In this document: piece after piece, positions 52,962-61,720 of the stretch
Layout: each line of letters begins with the position of its first letter
Position numbering within the stretch: position 1 is the stretch's first letter
Assembly: GCF_000817735.3 (NCBI RefSeq)
Contig: NZ_JTJC03000004.1
Coordinates: 372,001-436,000, forward strand
DNA length: 64,000 nt
Direction: 5' to 3'
Origin: Scytonema millei VB511283
GTDB taxonomy: Bacteria > Cyanobacteriota > Cyanobacteriia > Cyanobacteriales > Chroococcidiopsidaceae
Program-made: the position numbers and the translations under genes
The notes under the pieces: generated by a model
Databases searched by the model: none
What the model was told of the DNA's origin: nothing
What the model saw: the letters and a program-made list of their open reading frames with translations, nothing else

Positions 52962-54539
52962 ATGGCGATATTTAGAGGCACGATAAATAACGACACGTTA
53001 ACTGGAACTGTAGGCGACGACCAAATCTATGGTTTAGCTGGGGATGACACTTTGCAAGGCAGTTCGGGCAACGATCGCCTCTACGGTGAAGACGGAAACG
53101 ATTACCTCTATGGCGACAAAGGTAGCGATCGCATATTTGGTGGGAACGGTGACGACCATCTTCAGGGGGGTGACGGTGACGACTACATTGAAGGGGGTGA
53201 GGGTAGCGACTATACAGAGGGTGGTAACGGCAACGACTATTTAGTTGGAGGGAATGAGAGTGAAGCTTTATGGGGAGACTCTGGAAACGACAAAGTTTTC
53301 GGTCAGAGTGGCAATGACTACATTCATGGAGGTGATGGTGAAGACTATTTAGAAGGGGGTGAGGGTAACGACGAAGTTTCAGGCGATAGCGGAAACGACA
53401 GGCTTTATGGCAATATCGGCAATGATTTTCTAAATGGTGGGGGCGATCGCGACATTTTAGAAGGTGGCGATGGAAACGACTACCTAGTAGGCGGCGGAGG
53501 CAAAGACACGCTATATGCTGGCGCTGGTGATGACTTTCTCGCTGGGGGTTACGATTCTGTCGTTGGTTTTGGCGGAAATGACTATATTGGTGGCAAAAAC
53601 GATATCGATTTGTTATTTGGCGGTGCGGGAAAAGACACTTTTGGGATCAATTACAGTACCGACGATGGCAATCCAACCACAGACGGCAGGCGAGATTACA
53701 GTTTAATCAAAGATTTCAATCCCCAAGAAGATACGATCCGGCTGAACGGTGCTAAAAGTAACTATATTCTGAAACCATCTCCTCAAGGTTTACCTCAAGG
53801 CACGGCAATTTATTTTGACAAACCAGGCAGTCAACCGGACGAACTGCTGGCAATTGTAGAAAACAAATCGGGATTGAAACTGAGCGATCGCTACTTTACT
53901 ACCACTGCTGAGGACAATTTCTACGGCACTGTGCAAGACGATTATTTTGACGCTGGAGTAGGAAATGATTCCGTCAGGGCATTTGACGGTAACGATACCT
54001 TATTAGGTGGCGATAACGACGATTTTATTGTTGGCGACAAAGGCAACGATACTATCTCAGGTGGTAATGGTAATGATTCACTTTTAGGAACAACTCCATT
54101 TAGTCCGATGGATTCAGATTTCGTCAGTGGCGATCGTCCCAATCCGCAAGTTCTGGGCAAAGGACAGATAGACACTCTTACAGGTGGTGCAGGTAAAGAT
54201 AACTTTTGGCTGGGCGAGTCATTAAGCGGTAAGTATTATTCTTCCTATCGCTACTACGACGATGACAACGCTTCAACTGTTGGCAACAATGACTATGCGT
54301 TAATTACGGACTTTAACCTTCAAGAGGACAGGATTACACTGATCGGACAACCGACTGACTATCTACTAAAAGCAACCTCTGATAGTTTACCCGTAGGTAC
54401 GGGAATATACATCAACAAACCTGGAAATGAACCAGACGAACTCATTGGCATCGTTAAAGATATATCACCAACGAAGCTCAATTTGGGCAATTCCTACTTT
54501 TTCTACACCAACCCCGAACCCATTGTTATTCCAAGTTAA
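52962..54539 (+). CDS. RTX-type calcium-binding repeat protein
   Basis: This 525-residue protein consists of two copies of one layout: an RTX block of GGxGxDxLx nonapeptides (about residues 10-230 and 310-370) followed by a beta module of about 90 residues. The modules are related: DFNPQEDTIRL and DFNLQEDRITL, then PQGTAIYFDKPGSQPDEL and PVGTGIYINKPGNEPDEL. Such proteins are usually secreted by type I systems through an uncleaved C-terminal signal and fold on binding calcium. No toxin or enzyme domain was seen and no transporter genes are adjacent. Confidence 0.9.
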   Translation: MAIFRGTINNDTLTGTVGDDQIYGLAGDDTLQGSSGNDRLYGEDGNDYLYGDKGSDRIFGGNGDDHLQGGDGDDYIEGGEGSDYTEGGNGNDYLVGGNESEALWGDSGNDKVFGQSGNDYIHGGDGEDYLEGGEGNDEVSGDSGNDRLYGNIGNDFLNGGGDRDILEGGDGNDYLVGGGGKDTLYAGAGDDFLAGGYDSVVGFGGNDYIGGKNDIDLLFGGAGKDTFGINYSTDDGNPTTDGRRDYSLIKDFNPQEDTIRLNGAKSNYILKPSPQGLPQGTAIYFDKPGSQPDELLAIVENKSGLKLSDRYFTTTAEDNFYGTVQDDYFDAGVGNDSVRAFDGNDTLLGGDNDDFIVGDKGNDTISGGNGNDSLLGTTPFSPMDSDFVSGDRPNPQVLGKGQIDTLTGGAGKDNFWLGESLSGKYYSSYRYYDDDNASTVGNNDYALITDFNLQEDRITLIGQPTDYLLKATSDSLPVGTGIYINKPGNEPDELIGIVKDISPTKLNLGNSYFFYTNPEPIVIPS

Positions 54540-55022
54540 GACTCGAGTAGGTTAGTTGTCAGCTGTCAGCGGACAAAAGTTGTAGGGGCGGGTTTAGCAA
54601 CAAATTCACGATCGGCGATCGCCAATCTCGCTCCAAAACTCGCCCCTACACAAATCGGTCAGTTCTCAGCAAATAAAAAATGAAAATACCTGAATTTTGC
54701 TAGAAAAATATTTTTTAATTATAACATAAAATTAAATAAAATTTCATTTCACGTGCGCTCGATCGTCGCCATCAAAACCTATTTTAGAGATGTGTTTAAG
54801 GCTAAAATTGTATAGCAAAGCGCGAGAAAATCATGGTACATAGAAAGCTGGCAAGATTTATCTAAAAGGTTTTTCCTGCCTTCTAACCCAACTCGAAAAT
54901 GCTAAAATAAAGAAGAAAGCAACTGGCAGATTAGCTCCAAAATTGACTCCAATAAATCGTAGCTAATAGCTTAATTTCTATCGCTTTTTCGTGAAAAAAT
55001 TTGAGTTGGTCGAAGATTGATA
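54540..55022. other. Intergenic region with a 67-bp element
   Basis: It holds one GTAGGGGCGGGTTT element near the left end, then AT-rich DNA up to the next gene. No additional gene or RNA was identified. Confidence 0.55.
54582..54649. repeat. 67-bp inverted-repeat element after the RTX gene
   Basis: Left end GTAGGGGCGGGTTTA, right end AAAACTCGCCCCTAC, 68 bases in total. The interior contains a HIP1-like ATCGGCGATCGCC and is unrelated to other copies. Confidence 0.85.
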
Positions 55023-55397
55023 ATGGTAACGCAACTGAATCACTACCCAGCCGCGATCGCCCAAGCAGCCCAGAGAGTCAACGAACTGGACTCGCAAATT
55101 ATGGCAGTTCAACAGCTAATTAGCCGTGAAGAAGGAAACGCCGATCGGCTATCGGCATTCGATGTAGACTTAAAAAATGACACTCAACGTAAGGCACGTC
55201 GCTTTGAAGTTCTGTTAACTCATCAAGAATATCAAACGGCAGTCAATACACTCATGCGGCTGACGGCTGATAAAGCTAATGCGATCGCTCACTTAGAATA
55301 TTTACGCAATCAATTTAGTGTTGCCAAATTAGAAGCAAGACTAGAAATTGCCAAACAACTCACTGATTTTGAGTCGCGAGAATTAGTAGGTTTGTAA
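55023..55397 (+). CDS. Conserved helical hypothetical protein
   Basis: The 124-residue product is nearly all helix with coiled-coil character (AQRVNELDSQIMAVQQLISR, EARLEIAKQLTDFESREL). The ATG at 55023 is preferred over a TTG six bases upstream. No family was recognised; the length and coiled coil resemble small phage or plasmid-borne proteins. It is followed by a second unknown gene in the same direction after a repeat array. Confidence 0.6.
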   Translation: MVTQLNHYPAAIAQAAQRVNELDSQIMAVQQLISREEGNADRLSAFDVDLKNDTQRKARRFEVLLTHQEYQTAVNTLMRLTADKANAIAHLEYLRNQFSVAKLEARLEIAKQLTDFESRELVGL

Positions 55398-55495
55398 GAA
55401 CAGTTATCAGTTATCAGTTATCATCACAAACAATCCATGTTGCGCCTAGTCACTGATAACTGGTCGCTGATTTCATTCTTTATCCCAACCCTTCC

Positions 55496-55873
55496 ATGAC
55501 GCAAGTTACTTTAGAAGAAGTTGCTAAATTGCAGACTGAATTGACAAATTATCCCAATGCTCTTGCTGCTTTGCAAGAAATAGAAGAGTGTGAGGGAGAT
55601 TTAGAAGATGCAGCTATGGTACTAGCAATTCGAGCCGGACAGCAACCAGATATAGCAAATGCAGAGTGGCTATCTAGTTTGGCAAAGAAATGCCGTGCCT
55701 TTATTTGTCGCCAAGAATTGCGATCTGCGTTAGCAAATGAATCCTTTGCGCCAGTAGTCGAACAACTAACAGCAGCTAAAATCTGCCCTACCCTACTGGT
55801 AATGCCCGTCTTGTTATACGTCGTCAAACAAGGTGTAGATGAATTCTGCCAACCTCTCGATCCGGTAGCTTAA
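55496..55873 (+). CDS. Conserved hypothetical protein
   Basis: This 125-residue soluble protein has four or five helices (TQVTLEEVAKLQTELTNYP, ALQEIEECEGDLEDAAMVLA). Two cysteines flank a KKCRAFICRQEL segment. The family is not recognised, but codon use and a clean ATG start look genuine. It lies in a pair with the gene at 55023, separated by GTTATCA repeats, and the two may be co-transcribed. Confidence 0.6.
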   Translation: MTQVTLEEVAKLQTELTNYPNALAALQEIEECEGDLEDAAMVLAIRAGQQPDIANAEWLSSLAKKCRAFICRQELRSALANESFAPVVEQLTAAKICPTLLVMPVLLYVVKQGVDEFCQPLDPVA

Positions 55874-55979
55874 AAAAGTCAAAAGTTAAAAGTTAAAAGT
55901 CAAAAAGGAAAAATGTAGTTTTAGTAAGGCTTTTGGCTGCTTGTATGCGAATTAACTATGGAACGACTGACTTAATTTC

Positions 55980-56714
55980 TTAGCGACTTAGAGTCCGTAA
56001 AAACCTTTGCATACTGGCGAAAATACCTGGTTTTCTCGCTCCAGACGTATTAGTAGTGTCAGTGGGATTCGATTGACTTGTATCTCCGTAGAGAATAGCA
56101 TCAATTTCATCGCCCATTGGTTTTGTCGGTTGTTCGGCAATTAACTGAAACTCTTCTTCTACTTCCTGCCAAATTTGCCATTCACCAGGGTAGGAACGGA
56201 ACACGGAGATGTTTTCAATTGGGCGCAGATAGTAACAAGATTCAATATTATTGAGAAAGCGAGTGCGTAATTGTCTTCCAGCGTAACCAATCCCGACGAT
56301 CGCCACATCTTCCAAACGAGGATTGAGCATCAGTGTAGGACATGTCGCTAACTCACACAACTTTTCTACCCGTTCGACTTCTACCGCAGAAGGCGAAACA
56401 AATAACAAAGCCCCATCCTCTGGTTCGATCTTTTCTTCCAGAGGCGATCGCGTGCCGATATCGACAATTTTAAATGGTACTTCTCCCCAATCCCGCCGTG
56501 CTAGCGCCGCCGCACCCGCATCGGGAAAAAACACCTTAAGTTGGGAGCCGAACTGGGTAAATTCTGCTAAAAATTGCTCGGCAACAGACATCGGTTTGAG
56601 TTCTGGGATCGCTAACTCCACTTGCAGGCGAGAATATCCATCCGCGATTGCCGCTGAAGTGGCTACTGCTGCTTGGGCGATCGCCTGTTCTAGTGTTTTG
56701 GGAAATTCTGTCAT
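55980..56714 (-). CDS. DUF1995 family protein
   Basis: The 244-residue product matches the DUF1995 family shared by cyanobacteria and plastids: FPKTLEQAIAQAAVATSAAI, FFPDAGAAALARRDWG, LFVSPSAVEVERVEKLCE and NPRLEDVAIVGIGYAGRQLR. Plant relatives take part in photosystem assembly or nucleotide-related functions, but the cyanobacterial role is not established. I chose the ATG at 56714 because upstream in-frame residues are coded by GAGGAGTGAGG repeats. It is co-directional with the cysteine desulfurase gene, 98 bases downstream. Confidence 0.82.
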   Translation of the reverse strand: MTEFPKTLEQAIAQAAVATSAAIADGYSRLQVELAIPELKPMSVAEQFLAEFTQFGSQLKVFFPDAGAAALARRDWGEVPFKIVDIGTRSPLEEKIEPEDGALLFVSPSAVEVERVEKLCELATCPTLMLNPRLEDVAIVGIGYAGRQLRTRFLNNIESCYYLRPIENISVFRSYPGEWQIWQEVEEEFQLIAEQPTKPMGDEIDAILYGDTSQSNPTDTTNTSGARKPGIFASMQRFLRTLSR

Positions 56715-56812
56715 ATGAGAGGGGCGAGGAGTGAGGAGTGAGGGGCGAGGAGTGAGGAGTGAGGGGGAGAAGAGAGAGTTGCAGAACAACTACCAACTAC
56801 CAACTACCACTG

Positions 56813-57988
56813 TTAACTGTTAACTGTTAACTGCAATTTTACAGGTATGAGACGCTCTAAAATTTGCTTAAGTACTGTTGCCGTCCAGTCAATATCGGCT
56901 GCTGTGGTTTCTCTACCTAGAGTTAAGCGAATTCCACTCAAAGCCGCAGCTCTGTCATATCCCATCGCTAGTAATATTGGACTAGGGGAAAGCTTCCCAC
57001 TATGACAAGCAGAACCTGCACTGATACCAATTCCCGCTAAATTCATTTGCCGCACCATAGTTTTGCCGCTGACTTTTTCGCCATCTGCGCCTTTCATGTA
57101 GAAACTAGCGTGGTGCGGTAGACGTGACTGGCGATCGCCTGTAGGAACTAGTTGAGGCACGTCAGCCAATTGAGCAAACAAGCGATCGCGCAATAACACC
57201 AAGCGCGATGTTTCCGTGGGCATTTCTTGAACGGCGAGTTCTGCGGCAGTGCCAAAACCAGCAATAATTGGTACTGCTTGCGTTCCCGATCGCAGTTTCG
57301 ATTCTTGCCCGCCACCACCCAGTAACGGCACTAACTTCACTCCAGGACGAATATAAAGCGCTCCCACTCCTTGAGGACCGTAGATTTTATGACTGGAAAG
57401 GGATAATAAATCTACGGGTAACTGTTGCAGATCTATAGGTAAGCGTCCGGCAACTTGGACGGCATCGGTGTGAAACAATGCGCCGTGAGAACGGGTTATC
57501 TTGCCCAAAGCCTCAATTGGTTGTATCGTTCCAACTTCACTTTGACCGTAAATGATTGAAACTAAAACTGTATTTGGTTGAAGTGCTGCTTGCAAGCGAT
57601 CGGGATTTACGCACCCGTTGGCATCTACTGGTAAACGAGTCACCTGCCAACCCCACCGTTCTAGTAACCGCGCTGGCTCTGCGATCGCCGAGTGTTCGAC
57701 GCTAGAAATAATCATGTGCTGGGGACTACTATAGCGTTGAGCAACCCCCATAATTGCCAAGTTATCTGCTTCCGTACCACCGGAAGTGAAGATAATTGAC
57801 TCGGCGTTACGGGCGTTGACTAAGCCAGCCACCTGCATTCTAGCTTGTTCCAATACTGTTGCAGCGCGTCCGCCCCACTCATGCAAGCTAGATGGGTTAC
57901 CCCATTGTTGAGTCAACACTGCTTGCATAGTCGCGATCGCCTCTAAACGAGTCGGCGTTGTCGCGCTGTAGTCGAGATAAATCTGCAT
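56813..57988 (-). CDS. Cysteine desulfurase, NifS/IscS family
   Basis: This 391-residue PLP enzyme takes sulfur from cysteine for Fe-S clusters and thiolation. The PLP lysine is in LSLSSHKIYGPQGVGALY and the active Cys in ISAGSACHSGKLSPS. The start MQIYLDYSATTPTRLEA is typical of NifS. The ATG at 57988 is preferred over an in-frame TTG. It has a group I active-site loop rather than the SufS type. It is directly downstream of the VOC-domain gene's side and upstream of DUF1995, so no Fe-S assembly operon is formed here. Confidence 0.93.
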   Translation of the reverse strand: MQIYLDYSATTPTRLEAIATMQAVLTQQWGNPSSLHEWGGRAATVLEQARMQVAGLVNARNAESIIFTSGGTEADNLAIMGVAQRYSSPQHMIISSVEHSAIAEPARLLERWGWQVTRLPVDANGCVNPDRLQAALQPNTVLVSIIYGQSEVGTIQPIEALGKITRSHGALFHTDAVQVAGRLPIDLQQLPVDLLSLSSHKIYGPQGVGALYIRPGVKLVPLLGGGGQESKLRSGTQAVPIIAGFGTAAELAVQEMPTETSRLVLLRDRLFAQLADVPQLVPTGDRQSRLPHHASFYMKGADGEKVSGKTMVRQMNLAGIGISAGSACHSGKLSPSPILLAMGYDRAAALSGIRLTLGRETTAADIDWTATVLKQILERLIPVKLQLTVNS

Positions 57989-58101
57989 GGATGTCAAGAG
58001 AATATGTGGTGCGCGATGAATGGGTTGTGGGGTGTGGGAAGTGTGGGAAGTGTGGGGTGTAAGAATTTTGAATTTTGAATTTTGAATGCGTGAATTGTTT
58101 T

Positions 58102-58136
58102 GCTCCCTCAGCTCCCTCAGCTCCCTCAGCTCTCTT
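58102..58136. repeat. Heptamer array (CTCCCTCAG)n
   Basis: Three or more units of the CTCCCTCAG type lie in the gap between the cysteine desulfurase and the VOC-domain gene, followed by CCCCTCACCCCTCAC-type units. Confidence 0.75.
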
Positions 58137-58179
58137 CTCTCCCTTGTCCCCTCACCCCCTCACCCCTCACTCCTCGCTC

Positions 58180-58776
58180 CTAATTAGACACTTCTGCCAT
58201 CTCAATGATCTGTCCGTCAAGATCTTTGACCAAAAAGTTCAATGGTTTCTGGCTGAGAATTTTGTGTTTTAAATTCATCATTTCCACCCGCATCAAGACT
58301 TGTTCCAAACACTCGCGATCGAAACAGACATGGCGCTGCTGGTTTTTCTTCCCTAAGCTAGCTCCGGTAATGATGTGGAGTTGGGTGTTTTTCTTGAGTT
58401 GATACCACAATCCATCGGGACCGTTAAATCCTTTGGTGCTGCTGAAACTGGGGCTAGGAGAGATGTAGTAAGGATCGATCGTTCCAGCTGCGCCCAAGGT
58501 TTGCTCGTAGTTGTAGTAATAATGCAAAGGAACTTCGGCAGCGGGGAGATTGAGCATTCCTTCGTAAAGCTGACGGGCAATCTCTAAGTCAGATACCATA
58601 ACGGTATAGACTTTCGGGGCGCTGGTGAGAAACATCCACATAGCAACCGCATAGGCTGCTAGTAGCATCACCATGATCCCCTGTGTAGAGAAGAGGCTAT
58701 CCAGGGGTAGGGAGGGCAAAAAAGCACCTAAAGTAGGCGGAAGCAGAAACGATGTCGAACTCACTGCTGTAACCAT
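58180..58776 (-). CDS. Membrane-anchored glyoxalase (VOC)-like protein
   Basis: The 198-residue protein has a single membrane span at about 33-52 (GIMVMLLAAYAVAMWMFLTS) and a soluble vicinal-oxygen-chelate-type domain after it (VYTVMVSDLEIARQLYEGML, HIITGASLGKKNQQRHVCFD, LNFLVKDLDGQIIEMAEVSN). The C-terminal LVKDLDGQIIEM strand is the usual VOC ending with a metal-binding Glu. Metal ligands are incomplete by eye, so it may be a non-catalytic member. The substrate is unknown. Confidence 0.7.
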   Translation of the reverse strand: MVTAVSSTSFLLPPTLGAFLPSLPLDSLFSTQGIMVMLLAAYAVAMWMFLTSAPKVYTVMVSDLEIARQLYEGMLNLPAAEVPLHYYYNYEQTLGAAGTIDPYYISPSPSFSSTKGFNGPDGLWYQLKKNTQLHIITGASLGKKNQQRHVCFDRECLEQVLMRVEMMNLKHKILSQKPLNFLVKDLDGQIIEMAEVSN

Positions 58777-58989
58777 GAATGGGTGATGGGGAATAAATAA
58801 CTTGAGTTTTCCTGTGCTAGCACAAAATTAACCCAATGATACTAGTCTATCAAGAGGAGAATTATTCGTTTGTAAATTGTAATTGAGTCGGTGAGTTGAC
58901 GGTTGACGGTTGAGCAGATTTTTAGTTCAGAAATACGTTTTCAGTCGGTTGAGTTAGTTGACGGTTGACGGTTGACAGTTGAGCGGATT

Positions 58990-59622
58990 CTAGTTCAGAA
59001 ATACGTCTCCAGTCGGTTGAATTTGCAGAGATTGCTTATCTATCCCGAGGTCGGTGGTTGCATCTAGCATTAATTCTAGTACTCCTGGAGTGGGCGATCG
59101 CCCAGTTGCGTTCAGCAATCCGCCATCTTCGCGCTTGAATGTCACAGTTATGGGTGCAACTAAGTTTTTGAGCGTGACATCTGATTTTCCTGGGAGCGAT
59201 CGCGGTGCTGTATTCCCAATTGCTTGATAAGTGATTTTTGCTCCCGTCTGATTGATCAGCTTAATACTAACTTTGCCTTGATTCAATAGCACTGTCGTGC
59301 TGGGAGGCTGCTGCTGTTCGGGTAGGGGTGGTTGAATGGGAGAAGGCGAAATTTGTGGGGTAGGGGAAACTTGCGTATTAGGAGGCTGCTGCTGTTCGGG
59401 TAGGGGTGATTGAACGGGAGCAGGCGAAACTTGTGGAAGTTGTGGAGTTTGTGAAATATAGCTATTGCGTGGTGCTACTGTAGCGATATGAGAAAGAGAG
59501 GGAAGTACTGACTTTTGCTCTGCTTGGGATATAGCAACGGCGGGTAAACCGATCGCCAAACTGCCACATATACCAACTAATGTTGCGATCGAGCCGCGCA
59601 GCCTAATACTATAGTTCTTCAT
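58990..59622 (-). CDS. Exported Pro-rich protein
   Basis: This 210-residue protein has a signal peptide (VGICGSLAIGLPAVA) and a Pro/Gln/Ser-rich linker at about 65-108 that contains a direct duplication (PLPEQQQPPNTQVSPTPQIS and PLPEQQQPPSTT). A beta-rich domain of about 95 residues follows (VSIKLINQTGAKITYQAIGN, VTFKREDGGLLNATGRSP). No family was recognised. The compact C-terminal domain could bind a surface or be a chaperone-like cap. It is likely in the periplasm or on the outer surface. Confidence 0.7.
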   Translation of the reverse strand: MKNYSIRLRGSIATLVGICGSLAIGLPAVAISQAEQKSVLPSLSHIATVAPRNSYISQTPQLPQVSPAPVQSPLPEQQQPPNTQVSPTPQISPSPIQPPLPEQQQPPSTTVLLNQGKVSIKLINQTGAKITYQAIGNTAPRSLPGKSDVTLKNLVAPITVTFKREDGGLLNATGRSPTPGVLELMLDATTDLGIDKQSLQIQPTGDVFLN

Positions 59623-59923
59623 TTGTTCTCCAGTTATATATATATTTACGTGAATCTAGATTTGACTGTTTTTCCAGCCCAGGCTGCATCTGAACTGATG
59701 AGTTATATAAATAAACCAAGTTTCTCTAGCAATAGCTAGTTAAAACTCTGCTTTTAGAGCAGCATTTGGGTAGTTCGACATTGAATTATAGCAACAAATA
59801 ATACATACCACCTGCTATTTCTCAAGAGGGGTTGGATCGTCTAGTAACAAATGACCAATAACCAATGACAAAACAGGGTAGGAGTTGTCTCCTACCCTGA
59901 CTCAAAATTAACTTCAAATGTTC
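59623..59923. other. Intergenic region with a terminator
   Basis: This 301-base spacer contains a TATATATATA stretch near the exported-protein start, a weak TGACCAA-type repeat near 59850, and the terminator of the DUF2267 gene at 59868-59899. No gene was seen. Confidence 0.55.
59868..59899 (-). terminator. Rho-independent terminator after the DUF2267 gene
   Basis: The 11-bp perfect stem CAGGGTAGGAG/CTCCTACCCTG with loop TTGT is followed on the coding strand by TTTTGTC. It lies 25 bases past the gene's stop codon. Confidence 0.8.
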
Positions 59924-60808
59924 CTAAGCTGTTTCCCACATTTGCCGAACTCTTGGAGGTAAGCAGTTAGCAATTTCTTTAACTCTTTCTTCCGATAGTT
60001 CATCCTTGGTAGCAGAAAATACAGCTTTAACTACTTGTTCGGTATCTAAATCGAAGGCAGTTTTTGCTGTTGGTGCTTCACCTTTAACCCGTGCCAAGAA
60101 GCGATTGTCATTAACGTTAGTAATGTCAGAACTGTCTGAGTGGTAAAAAGGTGGACGAATTCTACTCAAAAAGCGAACGATGGGATTGGTATCATTCCAC
60201 AACTCAGCTATTTCCATTTTTAAAGCTTTATCATCTGTGGGAAGTACCTCTTTGTGCAGTTCGTCTGCAACTCTATCTGATGCTTCCGTTGTCATTAAAT
60301 CGCGCATGACGCGATAGACGACTTCTGTGACATCTCTAGCATCAAAAAGGTCTTCAAGTCCGCTTTTCAGCATGACTTTCTCTAGGAAAGGCATATCTTT
60401 CGTCGCAATAGGAACCGATGGTCCTTCTTTTAATTCTTCTGGAGGTTTTGCCTCCATTTTCTCCAACATCCGACGACCTTTTTCTGTCAACTCTGCCTGC
60501 TTGAAAGTAATTAAATGCGGCAAAGGTCCATCAGAAGCACCAAAGGTATTAGCAACTCTAAAATCAACCTCTTTGGGATTTACAGCATCGGGAACATCTT
60601 CCTGGTTACCGTACGCATTCCCACTAAATTCAGCCTTAATATACTGCTTTTGATTCAGATAATCTAAGTGTCCTAATAGTTCGGCTTTTGTTGGTTCGCG
60701 ACCGATAAAGTCATCAGCAGTAAATTTTACTGGATGCAATTCTTGCCCAGTTTCATTGATTTTTTTCAAAATAATGTAGGCAACATCTTCTCTTAATGGA
60801 ATGGTCAT
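59924..60808 (-). CDS. DUF2267 domain protein
   Basis: The 294-residue protein has an N-terminal winged-helix-like half (residues 1-115: PVKFTADDFIGREPTKAEL, LLGHLDYLNQKQYIKAEF) and a C-terminal DUF2267 domain (DARDVTEVVYRVMRDLMTTE, VRFLSRIRPPFYHSDSSDIT, PPRVRQMWE). The DUF2267 family includes proteins linked to stress survival. The ATG at 60808 is preceded by AAGGGG seven bases upstream. The function is not established. It ends in a strong terminator and appears monocistronic. Confidence 0.78.
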   Translation of the reverse strand: MTIPLREDVAYIILKKINETGQELHPVKFTADDFIGREPTKAELLGHLDYLNQKQYIKAEFSGNAYGNQEDVPDAVNPKEVDFRVANTFGASDGPLPHLITFKQAELTEKGRRMLEKMEAKPPEELKEGPSVPIATKDMPFLEKVMLKSGLEDLFDARDVTEVVYRVMRDLMTTEASDRVADELHKEVLPTDDKALKMEIAELWNDTNPIVRFLSRIRPPFYHSDSSDITNVNDNRFLARVKGEAPTAKTAFDLDTEQVVKAVFSATKDELSEERVKEIANCLPPRVRQMWETA

Positions 60809-61327
60809 GAAATTACCCCTTAGCTTTTTATGCAGATTTTGACTGTAGCTAAAGAGAACCAACAAATTGTTTTTCAGTCCCTCTAGTGCTTGACTCAATT
60901 CAAACCTTATTGCGAGCGAACTGAAGGAGGATCGAATTTAGTTCGGATCTACAGCCATTGCCATTTAAGGTATTAAGAAAAAATACTTGCTTACATCTGT
61001 CACAGGAAACATATTCGGAAATTTTGAGGCGTAAGCTTGAAAAAACAGTTTGGTTGTAATTGTCTATTTCCCCAAAGATATATTTTTTAAGAAAGCTTTG
61101 GGTGGCTAAAATTTGCACAACAGACTATTCTCGAATCCAATTCAGAGCGTTACGTGCAGTGACTTGTGTTGTTGCGATCGCCACTTTCGAGCGTTATGCC
61201 ACAGCAAAACCCGTATGCTGCCGTAATTTTGGATGTCGAAATCCAAGGATGCTTCGGTATTTTAACTGGGTATCCATTGCACAATCGCCTCATCTTCATC
61301 GAGATTGTTGGATGGCAGGTTCGGTCA
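60809..61327. other. Intergenic region
   Basis: About 520 bases with several short open frames on both strands, none with family similarity or a good ribosome site. A 72-codon minus-strand frame (61118-60900) with a SCDRCKQ segment is conceivable but not supported. It probably holds the DUF2267 promoter. Confidence 0.45.
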
Positions 61328-61720
61328 TCAAGAACCAACCGATCCAAAATTACTTCTCCCGTCGGAGTCATCTGGGGCTACAGTACCTTGGATGCGTAAG
61401 ACCATGATAGCCAGCACCACAACCCATAGCATGTAGCTAAAGATGTTAATACGCTCCCAAACTCCCATCCACGGCGTAGGCAAGTTTGCCGCCAGCCGGG
61501 AACCGTCCAACCCTGCCACAATGCCAAACACGAGAAGTATCAGGATTGTCGCGATGGAGTAAAAGCGAAACCGCTTTCCGAATGCAGTAGCCGCGAACCC
61601 TATGGCGAGCAGCATGAAGAGAACGCCCACACCCGTGAGAATTGCGTGCATGGTATCCGTAAGCGTTCCCTCGACCCCACGTAGGTGCATTGGGAAAAAT
61701 AGCGTTACCACCAAACCGAT
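61328..61720 (-). pseudogene. C-terminal half of a DUF998 membrane protein
   Basis: A TTG- or ATG-initiated frame gives three hydrophobic spans (TGVGVLFMLLAIGFAATAFG, YSIATILILLVFGIVAGLD, NIFSYMLWVVVLAIMVLRI) with DUF998-like loops (PMHLRGVEGTLTDTMHAIL and PTPWMGVWERINIF). The usual family is about 200 residues with six or more spans; only the last ~130 residues are present. It follows the stop codon of the upstream membrane gene in the same frame with no spacer, so the N-terminus was probably deleted. Expression as a short membrane protein is not excluded. Confidence 0.6.

Noticed and set aside
61060-61407. Plus-strand frames antisense to the DUF998 fragment
   Set aside because: No family similarity or ribosome site; the minus strand has conserved DUF998 segments.
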